Below are positions 1 to 6,751 of a stretch of 15,053 nt of DNA, piece by piece. The stretch comes from Bacteroidales bacterium. Its GTDB lineage: Bacteria; Bacteroidota; Bacteroidia; Bacteroidales; BM520. The stretch is taken from positions 1 through 15,053 of the forward strand of contig JALNXP010000027.1 of assembly GCA_023230285.1 (NCBI GenBank). The letters run 5' to 3'. The number at the start of each line of letters is the position of its first letter. Within the stretch, counting starts at the first letter, position 1. Position numbers and translations under genes: made by a program. The notes below the pieces were generated by a model that was not told where the DNA came from, did no database searches, and was given only the letters and a program-made list of their open reading frames with translations.

Positions 1-1
1 A

Positions 2-667
2 ACGGTTGGCGAGCCTTCTGTATCTTTCAGAGAAACAATAACCAAGCCGGCAGAATGCAACTACAAGTATGTAAAACAAAGTGGCGGTAAAGGTCAGTAT
101 GCACAAACCGTTATACGTTTTGAGCCAAATCCGGGATTAGGCTTTGAATTTGTCGATGTCACAAAAGGCGGCGTTATTCCGAAAGAATTTATTCCTTCCG
201 TCAATAAAGGGTTATTGAAATCCATGGATAAAGGACCGTTTGCAGGCTATCCTGTTGTAGATGTAAAATGTGTACTTTTAGACGGCAGTCACCACCCTGT
301 AGACTCCAGCGACATGGCGTTCCAGACATGTGCGTCAATATGTTTCAAACAAGGTTTCAGAAGTGCCGGTCCGGTATTATTGGAGCCTGTCATGAAAGTC
401 GAAATTAACACTCCTGACGATTACATAGGTAATGTCACCGGTGATTTGAACAAGCGCAGAGGCAGAATCGAGAGCATGCGCCGTTTCAGAAAAGGCTCAC
501 AAAAACTTGTAGCTTTTATTCCTTTGATGGAGATGTTCGGCTACGCAACAGCTTTGAGAAATATTTCCAGCGGCAGAGCCAACTATTCGATGGAATTTCA
601 TCAATATATGCCAATGCCGGTTGCAAAGCAGGAAGAAATAATCAAGAGAAGAAACGAAGATAAATAA
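2..667 (+). CDS. fusA: Elongation factor G, C-terminal part (gene starts before the window)
   Basis: The reading frame is open from base 2 to the TAA at 665-667 and gives the last 221 residues of a translational GTPase. EF-G moves tRNA and mRNA through the ribosome after peptide-bond formation. The G domain lies outside the window; what is visible matches domains IV and V: VSFRETITKP, the KQSGGKGQYA stretch, GGVIPKEFIPSV, the domain IV tip around HPVDSSDMAF, then PVLLEPVMKVEI, GDLNKRRGRIESM and EMFGYATALRNISSGRA. The methionine at 215 is internal. One oddity is the basic run MRRFRKGSQK where canonical EF-G has a short acidic/glycine-rich segment, and the tail KQEEIIKRRNEDK is charged. It may therefore be a divergent paralogue rather than the housekeeping copy, so the symbol is by family. 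It converges on the FemAB-like gene. Confidence 0.93.
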   Translation, partial: TVGEPSVSFRETITKPAECNYKYVKQSGGKGQYAQTVIRFEPNPGLGFEFVDVTKGGVIPKEFIPSVNKGLLKSMDKGPFAGYPVVDVKCVLLDGSHHPVDSSDMAFQTCASICFKQGFRSAGPVLLEPVMKVEINTPDDYIGNVTGDLNKRRGRIESMRRFRKGSQKLVAFIPLMEMFGYATALRNISSGRANYSMEFHQYMPMPVAKQEEIIKRRNEDK

Positions 668-673
668 ATGACG

Positions 674-707
674 TATGTATAGCCGCAATTAATTGCGGCT
701 ATACATA
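674..707. terminator. Perfect 34-nt palindrome between convergent genes, probable bidirectional terminator
   Basis: The two 17-nt arms are exact reverse complements (core AGCCGCAATT / AATTGCGGCT, flanked by ATGTAT / ATACAT). It lies 6 nt after the EF-G stop and 4 nt beyond the stop of the minus-strand FemAB-like gene. A hairpin here would serve both transcripts. Neither side has a long clean T-run, so termination efficiency is uncertain. Confidence 0.65.
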
Positions 708-711
708 TACC

Positions 712-1830
712 TTATTTATAATACCCCTGCATTTTCATTTCGCAGGCAGAAAAAGCATTATATTTATACTTATCGATAGGATAATCCCAGCAGCCAAGTT
801 GATGATAAATTTCTCCGCCGAAGCCGTGTTTAAATTTATATAATCCGTACATAGGGTGTGACGGATCCGGACATGGTGCAATGCCAAACATGTCGTATTC
901 ATTACAGTTACTACATTTAGCCATCTTAATAGCCGCCCACTGCAAAGCGTATGTAGGCATCATATTTCGGTATTGAGAAGATGAAGCACCATATAAATAA
1001 GTAGCACGATGCGCCGACATCACCAAAAACATAGCAGCTAAAGGCATTTTATCATAATACGCTATCAATAATTGAACATTCACCTCATCATCAGGACATT
1101 CCATTTTAGATGTAAAAACAGAGCGAAAATAATTTATATTATTCAAAAACAAGCCATTACGAATGGCTGTCTCCGTATACAAATTATACCACACATCTAA
1201 GCCCTTAATTCCAACAGACTTAACTTCTATGCCCCACTTTTGTGAAAGTTTAATATTATATCTCGTCTTAGGTTTCATGCGAGCTAATATTTCTTCTTGA
1301 TTTTTGTTTAAATCTAAAACTATAGTATTAGCCGGTAAAATATTGATATTTGATTTTTTCAGATTCCATTCGTTAGTTCCATAATTTATATGAAACTCTT
1401 GAAATTCCTTGTCAGGTAATCCTGCCCAATTACCATCGTCAGAAAAGTCAGTTTCTTTACACCAGTGTGATTCCCAGTTTAAATCGTAGCGGATAGCCAC
1501 ACAATGTTTTGGAAGATAAGACTTTAAACATTCCGACAACTCTTCTAAAAAAGCGCCCTGATTTTCTTTTGAAGGCTCTATTTCCGGACCATAAGGCAGA
1601 TAAGCGATATAATCTTCTTTATTCAGATATTGAAAAAACACCACAAAGTCGGCATTAGTATGACAATATCCGCCCACATTAGAATAAATATCGCTGTTTT
1701 TGACTGAAAACTCAAATGCGCGGGAATTAAGCCCCAAATGCTCTTTCACCTTCGACCAGAAAGAAGTCTGCTGAATGATAGGCGTGCTATAGGTATCAAT
1801 AATTTTTTTAGGTTCAATTTTTAAGTACAT
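712..1830 (-). CDS. FemAB/FemX-like aminoacyltransferase (GNAT fold)
   Basis: This 372-residue protein resembles the FemXAB family, which uses aminoacyl-tRNA to add amino acids to lipid II peptides or related acceptors during cell-wall building. Family-like segments are ARMKPKTRYNIKLSQKWGI (about 183-201), the alternating strand and loop LYGASSSQYRNMMPTYALQW (about 279-298) and the C-terminal EYDMFGIAP followed by GLYKFKHGFGGE (about 311-340), which is the most typical signature. Length is normal. No signal peptide or membrane segment is visible, so it should be cytoplasmic. The ATG is placed downstream of a good -7 box. In Gram-negative bacteria the acceptor of these proteins is largely unknown, so the substrate is inferred only at family level. 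It is transcribed toward EF-G and away from the patatin gene. Confidence 0.82.
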   Translation of the reverse strand: MYLKIEPKKIIDTYSTPIIQQTSFWSKVKEHLGLNSRAFEFSVKNSDIYSNVGGYCHTNADFVVFFQYLNKEDYIAYLPYGPEIEPSKENQGAFLEELSECLKSYLPKHCVAIRYDLNWESHWCKETDFSDDGNWAGLPDKEFQEFHINYGTNEWNLKKSNINILPANTIVLDLNKNQEEILARMKPKTRYNIKLSQKWGIEVKSVGIKGLDVWYNLYTETAIRNGLFLNNINYFRSVFTSKMECPDDEVNVQLLIAYYDKMPLAAMFLVMSAHRATYLYGASSSQYRNMMPTYALQWAAIKMAKCSNCNEYDMFGIAPCPDPSHPMYGLYKFKHGFGGEIYHQLGCWDYPIDKYKYNAFSACEMKMQGYYK

Positions 1831-1861
1831 AGCTGTAAAATGCAGTTAAATATGTGAATTG

Positions 1862-1893
1862 CAAAGATATATAATAAAACCGGTATGGACAAA
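1862..1893 (-). promoter_or_regulatory. Bacteroidota-type promoter of the FemAB-like gene
   Basis: On the minus strand a TATCTTTG box (1862-1869) matches the TAnnTTTG -7 consensus. A TTTG -33 element (1890-1893) lies 20 nt upstream, close to the usual 19. The start codon is about 31 nt downstream of the -7 box. It sits in the 80-nt gap after the patatin gene, so the FemAB-like gene can be transcribed on its own. Confidence 0.7.
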
Positions 1894-1910
1894 TTATTGT
1901 AAAAGTTATA

Positions 1911-2780
1911 CTATGCGTTATTTCCTTCTTTTCTTTTGATGATATGCTCTTTTATTTGTTTCTGTATAAGTTGCGATTTTGTTTCCTGATGGATAAATGT
2001 CAGTTGTTCCTTAGGTTTTACACGTTGATACCCTGCTTCTTCAAGTTTTTTGACTGTAGTATTATATCCTATATTGAAAAGTTCTTCTATATTACTAAGG
2101 TCGAATGAGTTGTATGCTGTAGTATCAAGTTCTACAAACATGTCGCTCATAGCGGCATCTTCGAGTGTATTAGAGATGAACATCAGGTAAAACGAGCGTA
2201 TTGCATAAGCTATCATATTATTTTCGAATTTCATTTCTTTAGCATGATGTACGCTTATACCTATAACTTTTTCACATTTTTCGCGGATAGAAGACACGGG
2301 GAGATTTTGGAACACGCCGCCGTCAACATAGTGAACGCCGTTGATAATCATAGGATAAAAGACGATCGGTATAGAGCATGAGGCAGCCACTCGCGGGGCG
2401 AGTTCACCTTTATTAAAGACTGTCACCTTGCCTTTGTCTAAATTACAAGCAACTACATAAAGCGGTATCGGCGTATCCTCGATATTTTTGTAAGGGACGA
2501 TTTTGGCTATATGTTCCACAAGCGGCTTAGAGCTAAACAATCCGGCGCGAGGGACACGAATGCCCAACAAATCTTTAAACTCCATTTTACCAAACATATT
2601 ACACATGTCAATAGGGCTGACACCTGAAGCATAAAGAGAAGCGACAATAGAGCCTGCACTCGTTCCGGCAACCACATCTGCCTTTATGCCAAATTCTTCT
2701 AAAGCCTGTATAGCTCCACAATGTGCCGCACCTTTTGCGCCACCACCGCTAAACGCAATTCCAAGTTTATATTTTTTCAT
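1911..2780 (-). CDS. Patatin-like phospholipase family protein (RssA-like)
   Basis: The 289-residue protein has the full catalytic set of patatin-fold serine lipases: the oxyanion loop SGGGAKGAAH (residues 11-20), the nucleophile elbow GTSAGS with Ser41, and the DGG motif with Asp153 in HYVDGGVFQNLP. These enzymes hydrolyse acyl esters of phospholipids or other lipids with a Ser-Asp dyad. The N terminus begins directly with the first beta strand and has no signal peptide, so it is probably cytoplasmic, and length fits the short bacterial RssA type rather than the larger outer-membrane type. The basic C-terminal tail (KEHIIKRKEGNN) could help membrane contact. It is divergent from the MFS gene. 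The family is secure; the substrate is unknown. Confidence 0.9.
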   Translation of the reverse strand: MKKYKLGIAFSGGGAKGAAHCGAIQALEEFGIKADVVAGTSAGSIVASLYASGVSPIDMCNMFGKMEFKDLLGIRVPRAGLFSSKPLVEHIAKIVPYKNIEDTPIPLYVVACNLDKGKVTVFNKGELAPRVAASCSIPIVFYPMIINGVHYVDGGVFQNLPVSSIREKCEKVIGISVHHAKEMKFENNMIAYAIRSFYLMFISNTLEDAAMSDMFVELDTTAYNSFDLSNIEELFNIGYNTTVKKLEEAGYQRVKPKEQLTFIHQETKSQLIQKQIKEHIIKRKEGNNA

Positions 2781-2799
2781 CGTACAAAATTTTATCTTG

Positions 2800-2807
2800 C
2801 AAAGGTA
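2800..2807 (-). promoter_or_regulatory. -7 box of the patatin gene
   Basis: TACCTTTG on the minus strand matches TAnnTTTG and lies 19 nt upstream of the ATG. I do not see a TTTG -33 element at the expected distance. Confidence 0.55.
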
Positions 2808-2863
2808 TATTAATTTTTACAAATAATTAAAACATGGAAAAACCATCAGAACAAATTTTTTTG

Positions 2864-2871
2864 TATCTTTG
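2864..2871 (+). promoter_or_regulatory. -7 box of the MFS transporter gene
   Basis: TATCTTTG matches the TAnnTTTG consensus; the -33 position is not conserved. It would give a leader of about 85-90 nt before the ATG at 2964, and that leader contains the 19-nt direct repeat at 2882-2928. Confidence 0.6.
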
Positions 2872-2881
2872 CACTTCGAAA

Positions 2882-2928
2882 ATTGTAGGCAGCTGAAGAT
2901 CCTTTTTTGATTGTAAGTGACTGAAGAT
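2882..2928 (+). repeat. Two-copy direct repeat in the MFS leader
   Basis: Two 19-nt copies (2882-2900 and 2910-2928) start 28 nt apart and match at 15 of 19 positions. Both begin ATTGTA and end CTGAAGAT. They lie between the putative transcription start and the transporter start codon, so they could be a regulator-binding pair or a small duplication. Confidence 0.5.
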
Positions 2929-2963
2929 TTTACTATTAGAAGTTTAATTAAAGTATTTACAAA

Positions 2964-4157
2964 ATGAAAAAAAGTTCAAGTTTTTTGAGTTGGTCTATTT
3001 TATCCATGTCTCTGCTTACAGTTATGGCGGGAGCAGCGATTGCTCCTGCGTTAGGTATCATTAAAAATCATTTTTGCGATGTTCCTGTATGGCAGGTTCA
3101 ACTTATCATCAGCATCCCTGCGCTATTTATCATCTTTACAAACCTGTTATTCTCTACACTGTGCAGACTGTTCAAGTCGAGGACTTTAGCTCTGACAGGG
3201 CTTATATTATATGTAGTCTGTGGCACAGCGCCATATTTCATAGACAATATATCGTTGATATTAGTATTTAGAGCCTTACTCGGAGTCAGTGTTGGCATGA
3301 TAATGCCTCTGTCGACAGGCTTACTCTCTTTTTATTTTCCGCCGGAGCAACAAGGAACGCTGATGGGACTTGCCGCCGCCATGAATCAGATGGGTGGAGT
3401 CATAGCTACGCTTTTAGCCGGCATTTTAGCATCTATCTCATGGAATTATGCTTTTCTTGTTTATATTCTTGGACTGATAGCTGTCGTTTTTATAGTCATT
3501 TTTCTTCCTAACGAGCAAATAGCAACGCCAAAAACGAAGCAACAAGTACCCTGTATGAAAGAACGACTGAAAAAATTCCACCCATCTATTACAGGAATGT
3601 TTCTCTGTATGAGCCTTTTCTTTGTCTATCCAAGTAATTTTGCCATAATAGCAAGTCAACAGACAAGCCTTTCGAGCAATGCCATTACTATTATTATGGT
3701 TGCGCTTGATGTTATAGCCTTTTTCGTAGGAATGTTTTTCAGCAAGCTGATTAATGTCTGCCGGAAAAGCCTCAAATATTATGCGCCTGTCTGTTTTATC
3801 ATTGCATACACATTACTTGCAACATCAGGTTCTATTTGGGCATTACTTGTCGGCTCTTTATTTATAGGAATTGCCAACGGTGCCGGAATACCCTATCTTA
3901 ACACCATAGCATCTATCAAAGGTGGAAAAACTGCAGCTACCACTGTAATGCCGCTCATTTCGGCAAGTTTGTACCTCGGACAGTTTTTGTCGCCGATATA
4001 CATATCATCTCTCGGCAACGCACTGTTTAACAACGCATTAACGGCACCATACATGTTAGCGGCGATAGTAGCGGTCATTTATCTTATACAGGTTATCTGT
4101 ACACGCAACCTTCAAGCGTTGCCACCAAAGCAGCAGTCATCTGTAAATCTTGAGTAA
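2964..4157 (+). CDS. Major facilitator superfamily (MFS) transporter
   Basis: The 397-residue protein is almost entirely hydrophobic segments broken by short loops and fits the 12-helix MFS fold of an inner-membrane secondary transporter. The N-terminal half has about six helices to residue 180 (for example LLTVMAGAAIAPALGII, LILVFRALLGVSVGMIMPL, GLAAAMNQMGGVIATLLAGILA, YILGLIAVVFIVIFL). A basic cytoplasmic loop (about 185-207, KTKQQVPCMKERLKKF) follows, then a second six-helix half. The helix 4-5 region, RALLGVSVGMIMPLSTGLLSFYFPPEQQGTLMG, is the most MFS-like part; the helix 2-3 motif A is degenerate. The drug-efflux-like layout suggests export of a small molecule, but no substrate can be read from the sequence. 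I see no clear terminator after it, so read-through into the following leader is possible. Confidence 0.88.
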   Translation: MKKSSSFLSWSILSMSLLTVMAGAAIAPALGIIKNHFCDVPVWQVQLIISIPALFIIFTNLLFSTLCRLFKSRTLALTGLILYVVCGTAPYFIDNISLILVFRALLGVSVGMIMPLSTGLLSFYFPPEQQGTLMGLAAAMNQMGGVIATLLAGILASISWNYAFLVYILGLIAVVFIVIFLPNEQIATPKTKQQVPCMKERLKKFHPSITGMFLCMSLFFVYPSNFAIIASQQTSLSSNAITIIMVALDVIAFFVGMFFSKLINVCRKSLKYYAPVCFIIAYTLLATSGSIWALLVGSLFIGIANGAGIPYLNTIASIKGGKTAATTVMPLISASLYLGQFLSPIYISSLGNALFNNALTAPYMLAAIVAVIYLIQVICTRNLQALPPKQQSSVNLE

Positions 4158-4173
4158 CAGAAGAAGTTTGAAA

Positions 4174-4212
4174 TATCTAATAAATTTTTTAGTATCTGAT
4201 AAATTTTTTTAC
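4174..4212 (+). repeat. Tandem 19-20-nt duplication in front of the leader promoter
   Basis: The segment TATCTAATAAATTTTTTAG (4174-4192) is followed at once by TATCTGATAAATTTTTTTAC (4193-4212), nearly identical. It abuts the -7 box at 4213-4220 and occupies the space where the -33 element and upstream contacts would be. Confidence 0.6.
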
Positions 4213-4220
4213 TAATTTTG
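4213..4220 (+). promoter_or_regulatory. -7 box upstream of the structured RNA leader
   Basis: TAATTTTG matches TAnnTTTG. The expected -33 position holds only T-rich sequence. Transcription from here would start near 4227 and cover the AT-rich 4227-4349 stretch, the folded element and the terminator at 4530-4555. I see no other convincing -7 box between here and the methyltransferase ATG. Confidence 0.5.
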
Positions 4221-4349
4221 CATCGTTTTATAATCTAAGAGCAACTTTAAGTTACCGCTGCCTGATTTTAAAATAAAAAGAGTATTAATTAAAATAGATG
4301 TATATAGAACAGTAAATAAAATTATTAACATAAAGCATTAGCTATTATT

Positions 4350-4527
4350 TCGCGTTCAAGAAAAAAGCCTGAGAAACTGATTTTCTTCGAAAATTGGAAT
4401 AGCAATTGTTTACGGAGAGTCTAAGAGACAATCCAAACCAAGTTTTTAATGTTGATGCTTGCACCGTCACAGGTGTGAGTACTTCTAAAACTTGGTCGGG
4501 TTTCTTCTCAGGCTCCCGTGAACGCGA
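4350..4527 (+). ncRNA. Structured RNA element (candidate regulatory leader or stand-alone ncRNA)
   Basis: The ends pair in a long closing helix: TCGCGTTCA (4350-4358) with TGAACGCGA (4519-4527), 9 bp, then AGCCTGAGAA (4366-4375) with TTCTCAGGCT (4505-4514), 10 bp, separated by an internal loop. Inside are a small hairpin (4380-4385 with 4389-4394, loop TTC), a helix 4405-4411 with 4426-4432 that can extend through TTGG 4394-4397 with CCAA 4433-4436 in competition with that hairpin, and a 10-bp helix ACCAAGTTTT (4437-4446) with AAAACTTGGT (4487-4496) carrying an apical hairpin (CACC 4462-4465 with GGTG 4472-4475). This much exact complementarity in AT-rich DNA is unlikely by chance. An intrinsic terminator follows within 3 nt. 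The size and end-pairing recall 6S-type RNAs, but the lopsided central loop does not fit well. A leader controlling the downstream methyltransferase is the main alternative. I cannot assign it to a known family. Confidence 0.68.
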
Positions 4528-4529
4528 TA

Positions 4530-4555
4530 GAAAAGGCTCACACCTTTTCTTTTAT
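4530..4555 (+). terminator. Intrinsic terminator after the structured RNA, before the methyltransferase
   Basis: GAAAAGG (4530-4536), loop CTCACA, and CCTTTTC (4543-4549) form a 7-bp stem, extendable by one A-T pair, followed by TTTT (4550-4553). It lies 43 nt before the methyltransferase ATG. Bases 4537-4545 (CTCACACCT), covering the loop and part of the 3' stem, are an exact 9-nt complement of AGGTGTGAG at 4471-4479 in the upstream apical hairpin, so the terminator could be disrupted by an alternative pairing. Confidence 0.7.
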
Positions 4556-4570
4556 CCGATTTTCTGTGAT

Positions 4571-4592
4571 TGATAGTGATGCAAAACTATCA
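4571..4592 (+). promoter_or_regulatory. Stem-loop directly upstream of the methyltransferase start
   Basis: TGATAGT (4571-4577) and ACTATCA (4586-4592) form a 7-bp stem with an 8-nt loop that ends 6 nt before the ATG at 4599. In mRNA it would cover the region where ribosomes load, so it may tune methyltransferase translation. Confidence 0.45.
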
Positions 4593-4598
4593 TTCACT

Positions 4599-5552
4599 AT
4601 GGCAAATAAAGATTTAACTAAAGCTAGAAACGCAAAAAACGATGAATTTTATACTCGACTTGAAGATATTGAAAATGAATTGAGACATTATACCGGACAC
4701 TTTAAAGACAAAACAATTTTCTGTAATTGTGATGACCCGCGTATCAGTAGCTTCTTTCATTATTTTTCGTATAATTTCGAATATCTCGGTTTGAAGAAAC
4801 TTATCACAACATGCTATAAAAACCATGAAATAGATTTGTTCAGCCAGAACGATTCCGAAAGAGCAATTTATCTTGAATACAATGGCGATAAGAATGGCAG
4901 TCGTGTTCCTGATATTGAAGAAATAGGTGTAAATTATCTTCAAGGTAACGGTGACTTTCGCAGAAATGAGTGCATCGAATTACTTAAACAATCTGATATT
5001 GTAGTCACGAATCCACCGTTCTCGCTTTTTAGAGAATATGTCGAACAACTCTTTAAATATGACAAAAAGTTTATTATTATAGGAAGTTTAAATGCAATCA
5101 CTTACAAAGAAATTTTTTCTCTTATCAAAAGCAATCTGATATGGTTGGGATATGGCTTTAAGGCAGGAAATGCGTTTTTCAGAATACCTGAAATCAGAAA
5201 TTTTGCCAAAGGAGTATATGATAAAGAAACGGGGCTTGTAAAGTTTCGCAATTGTTGCTGGTTTACCAACCTAGATATTCAGAAACGCCACGATGATTTA
5301 ATACTTTACAAACAATATATACCTAAAGAATATCCGAAATATGACAATTATAACGCTATAAATGTCGATAAAACCGCCGATATTCCTATGGATTACGATG
5401 AGGTAATGGGCGTGCCGATTACTTTTTTGGATAAATATAATCCGGAACAGTTTGAGATAGTGAAGTTCAGAAAAGGTGATGATGACAAAGATTTGTCAAT
5501 AAATGGAAAATGCCCATATTTTAGAATTTTAATCCGCAGAATTAAGAAATAA
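4599..5552 (+). CDS. EcoRI-family adenine-specific DNA methyltransferase
   Basis: From the ATG at 4599 the protein is 317 residues, close to M.EcoRI. It carries the family N terminus AKNDEFYTRLEDIENEL (12-28), CNCDDPRIS (42-50), GLKKLITTCYK, the SAM-MTase catalytic motif IV VVTNPPF (NPPF 138-141), a KFIIIGSLNA strand, and the C-terminal NGKCPYFRILI. These enzymes transfer a methyl group from S-adenosylmethionine to N6 of adenine in a short palindromic site; M.EcoRI itself targets GAATTC, but the site here cannot be inferred. The frame is open from a GTG at 4518, but that extension runs through the RNA element and terminator and lacks family similarity, so I rejected it. No EcoRI-type nuclease is present; a DUF262-HNH nuclease follows 45 nt downstream with no visible promoter between. 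The gene is very AT-rich (14 G+C in the 60 bases 5041-5100). Confidence 0.92.
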   Translation: MANKDLTKARNAKNDEFYTRLEDIENELRHYTGHFKDKTIFCNCDDPRISSFFHYFSYNFEYLGLKKLITTCYKNHEIDLFSQNDSERAIYLEYNGDKNGSRVPDIEEIGVNYLQGNGDFRRNECIELLKQSDIVVTNPPFSLFREYVEQLFKYDKKFIIIGSLNAITYKEIFSLIKSNLIWLGYGFKAGNAFFRIPEIRNFAKGVYDKETGLVKFRNCCWFTNLDIQKRHDDLILYKQYIPKEYPKYDNYNAINVDKTADIPMDYDEVMGVPITFLDKYNPEQFEIVKFRKGDDDKDLSINGKCPYFRILIRRIKK

Positions 5553-5597
5553 TTAAAAAATTTATGACAATCTTCTTCAATGAAAACATAAAACGCT

Positions 5598-6707
5598 ATG
5601 AAAATTACATTATTAGAAACCACCATCCGCGAACTCGCCGCCGGCTACACTGACCAAGGTGAAGACGGCGTATTCGGTTACGACGGCAAATTGGACATCC
5701 GTCCGCCTTATCAGCGGGAATTTATTTACAAGGAAAAACAGCGCAATGCCGTCATAGACTCTGTCTGGAAGGGCTTTCCGCTCAACGTGATGTATTGGGC
5801 AAAACGCGAAAACGGGACATTCGAAATCATTGACGGTCAGCAACGAACTATCAGCATTTGCCAGTATGTGAGCGGAGATTTCTCCACCATCATCGGCAAC
5901 TTTAAAGAGCCTCGCGCTTTTCATAATCTACAGCCAGATGAGCAAGAACGGATATTAGACAGTTATAAGCTGACGATATACGTCTGCGACGGCACCGACA
6001 GTGAAAAACTGCAATGGTTTAAAACCATCAACATCGCCGGCGAAAAACTTACCGACCAAGAGATGCGTAATGCAGTCTATTCCGGTCCGTGGGTTAGCGA
6101 CGCTAAACGCTATTTCAGCAAAAACGGCTGTGCCGCCTACGGATTGGCAAACAAGTACATAAGCGGCTATCCCATACGACAGGATTATTTGGAAACCGCT
6201 ATTAATTGGATTTCCGAAAATCATATCGAAGATTATATGAACAAACATCAACACGACATAAATGCCAATGAGTTGTGGCTGTATTTTCAACAAGTTATCA
6301 GTTGGGTAAAAATTCTTTTCCCAAAAAAACATTACAGGAAAGAGATGAAGACAGTAGCATGGGGACGACTATATAACGAACTCAAAGACAGCTCTTTTGA
6401 TGCTGACGAATTAGAATTGCAGGTGGCAAAATTAATGATTGACGATGATGTCACCAAAAAATCGGGCATCTACGACTATGTTCTCAGTGGCGAAGAAAAA
6501 TCATTAAACATTCGCACCTTTAGCGACAACATGAAGCGTGAAGCCTACGAACGACAGCAAGGCATCTGCTGTAAATGCGGGGGACATTTCGACATAAGCG
6601 AAATGGAAGCCGACCACATCACACCATGGCACGAAGGCGGCAAGACCATCGCCGAAAACTGCCAAATGCTCTGTAGAGACTGTAATCGAAGGAAGTCGGG
6701 AAAATAA
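5598..6707 (+). CDS. DUF262-HNH nuclease, putative restriction endonuclease partner
   Basis: The 369-residue protein has two parts. The N-terminal half is a DUF262 (GmrSD N-terminal type, ParB/Srx-like fold) domain with PPYQREF (36-42), VWKGFPLNVMYW, and the hallmark IIDGQQRT (77-84), which in related nucleases binds or hydrolyses a nucleotide. The C-terminal end is an HNH domain: C324-x2-C327, DHITPW with His340, Asn354, then C359-x2-C362 and NRRK. The third catalytic position is Asn rather than His, an HNN variant seen in many active HNH enzymes. DUF262 nucleases such as GmrSD, BrxU and SspE act in phage defence, and the partner here is a DNA methyltransferase. I infer cleavage of DNA lacking, or carrying, that methylation. 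Base use is unlike its neighbour: 33 G+C in 5641-5700. Confidence 0.88.
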   Translation: MKITLLETTIRELAAGYTDQGEDGVFGYDGKLDIRPPYQREFIYKEKQRNAVIDSVWKGFPLNVMYWAKRENGTFEIIDGQQRTISICQYVSGDFSTIIGNFKEPRAFHNLQPDEQERILDSYKLTIYVCDGTDSEKLQWFKTINIAGEKLTDQEMRNAVYSGPWVSDAKRYFSKNGCAAYGLANKYISGYPIRQDYLETAINWISENHIEDYMNKHQHDINANELWLYFQQVISWVKILFPKKHYRKEMKTVAWGRLYNELKDSSFDADELELQVAKLMIDDDVTKKSGIYDYVLSGEEKSLNIRTFSDNMKREAYERQQGICCKCGGHFDISEMEADHITPWHEGGKTIAENCQMLCRDCNRRKSGK

Positions 6708-6721
6708 TGATATAATGGATA

Positions 6722-6742
6722 AATGCTTTGCAAACAAGCATT
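6722..6742. terminator. Hairpin between convergent genes, possible weak terminator
   Basis: AATGCTT (6722-6728), loop TGCAAAC and AAGCATT (6736-6742) pair perfectly. It lies between the ends of the HNH nuclease gene (+) and the small membrane protein gene (-). A short T-run follows on the plus strand at 6749-6753 after a GC interruption; there is none on the minus strand. Confidence 0.4.
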
Positions 6743-6751
6743 CCGCTGTTT

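Noticed and set aside
4366..4380. TPP riboswitch, because of a CTGAGA segment
   Set aside because: The other conserved TPP elements (CCTGAACCAGG-like and the CTGG..AATxCCAGCG part) are absent and the downstream gene is not thiamin-related.
4350..4555. Retron ncRNA, tmRNA or RNase P RNA
   Set aside because: No reverse transcriptase gene is nearby, and I find no tRNA-like T-loop, CCA end, or the conserved RNase P core segments.
4518..4598. GTG-initiated N-terminal extension of the methyltransferase
   Set aside because: It reads through the closing helix and terminator of the RNA element and has no family similarity; the ATG at 4599 gives the typical EcoRI-methylase N terminus.
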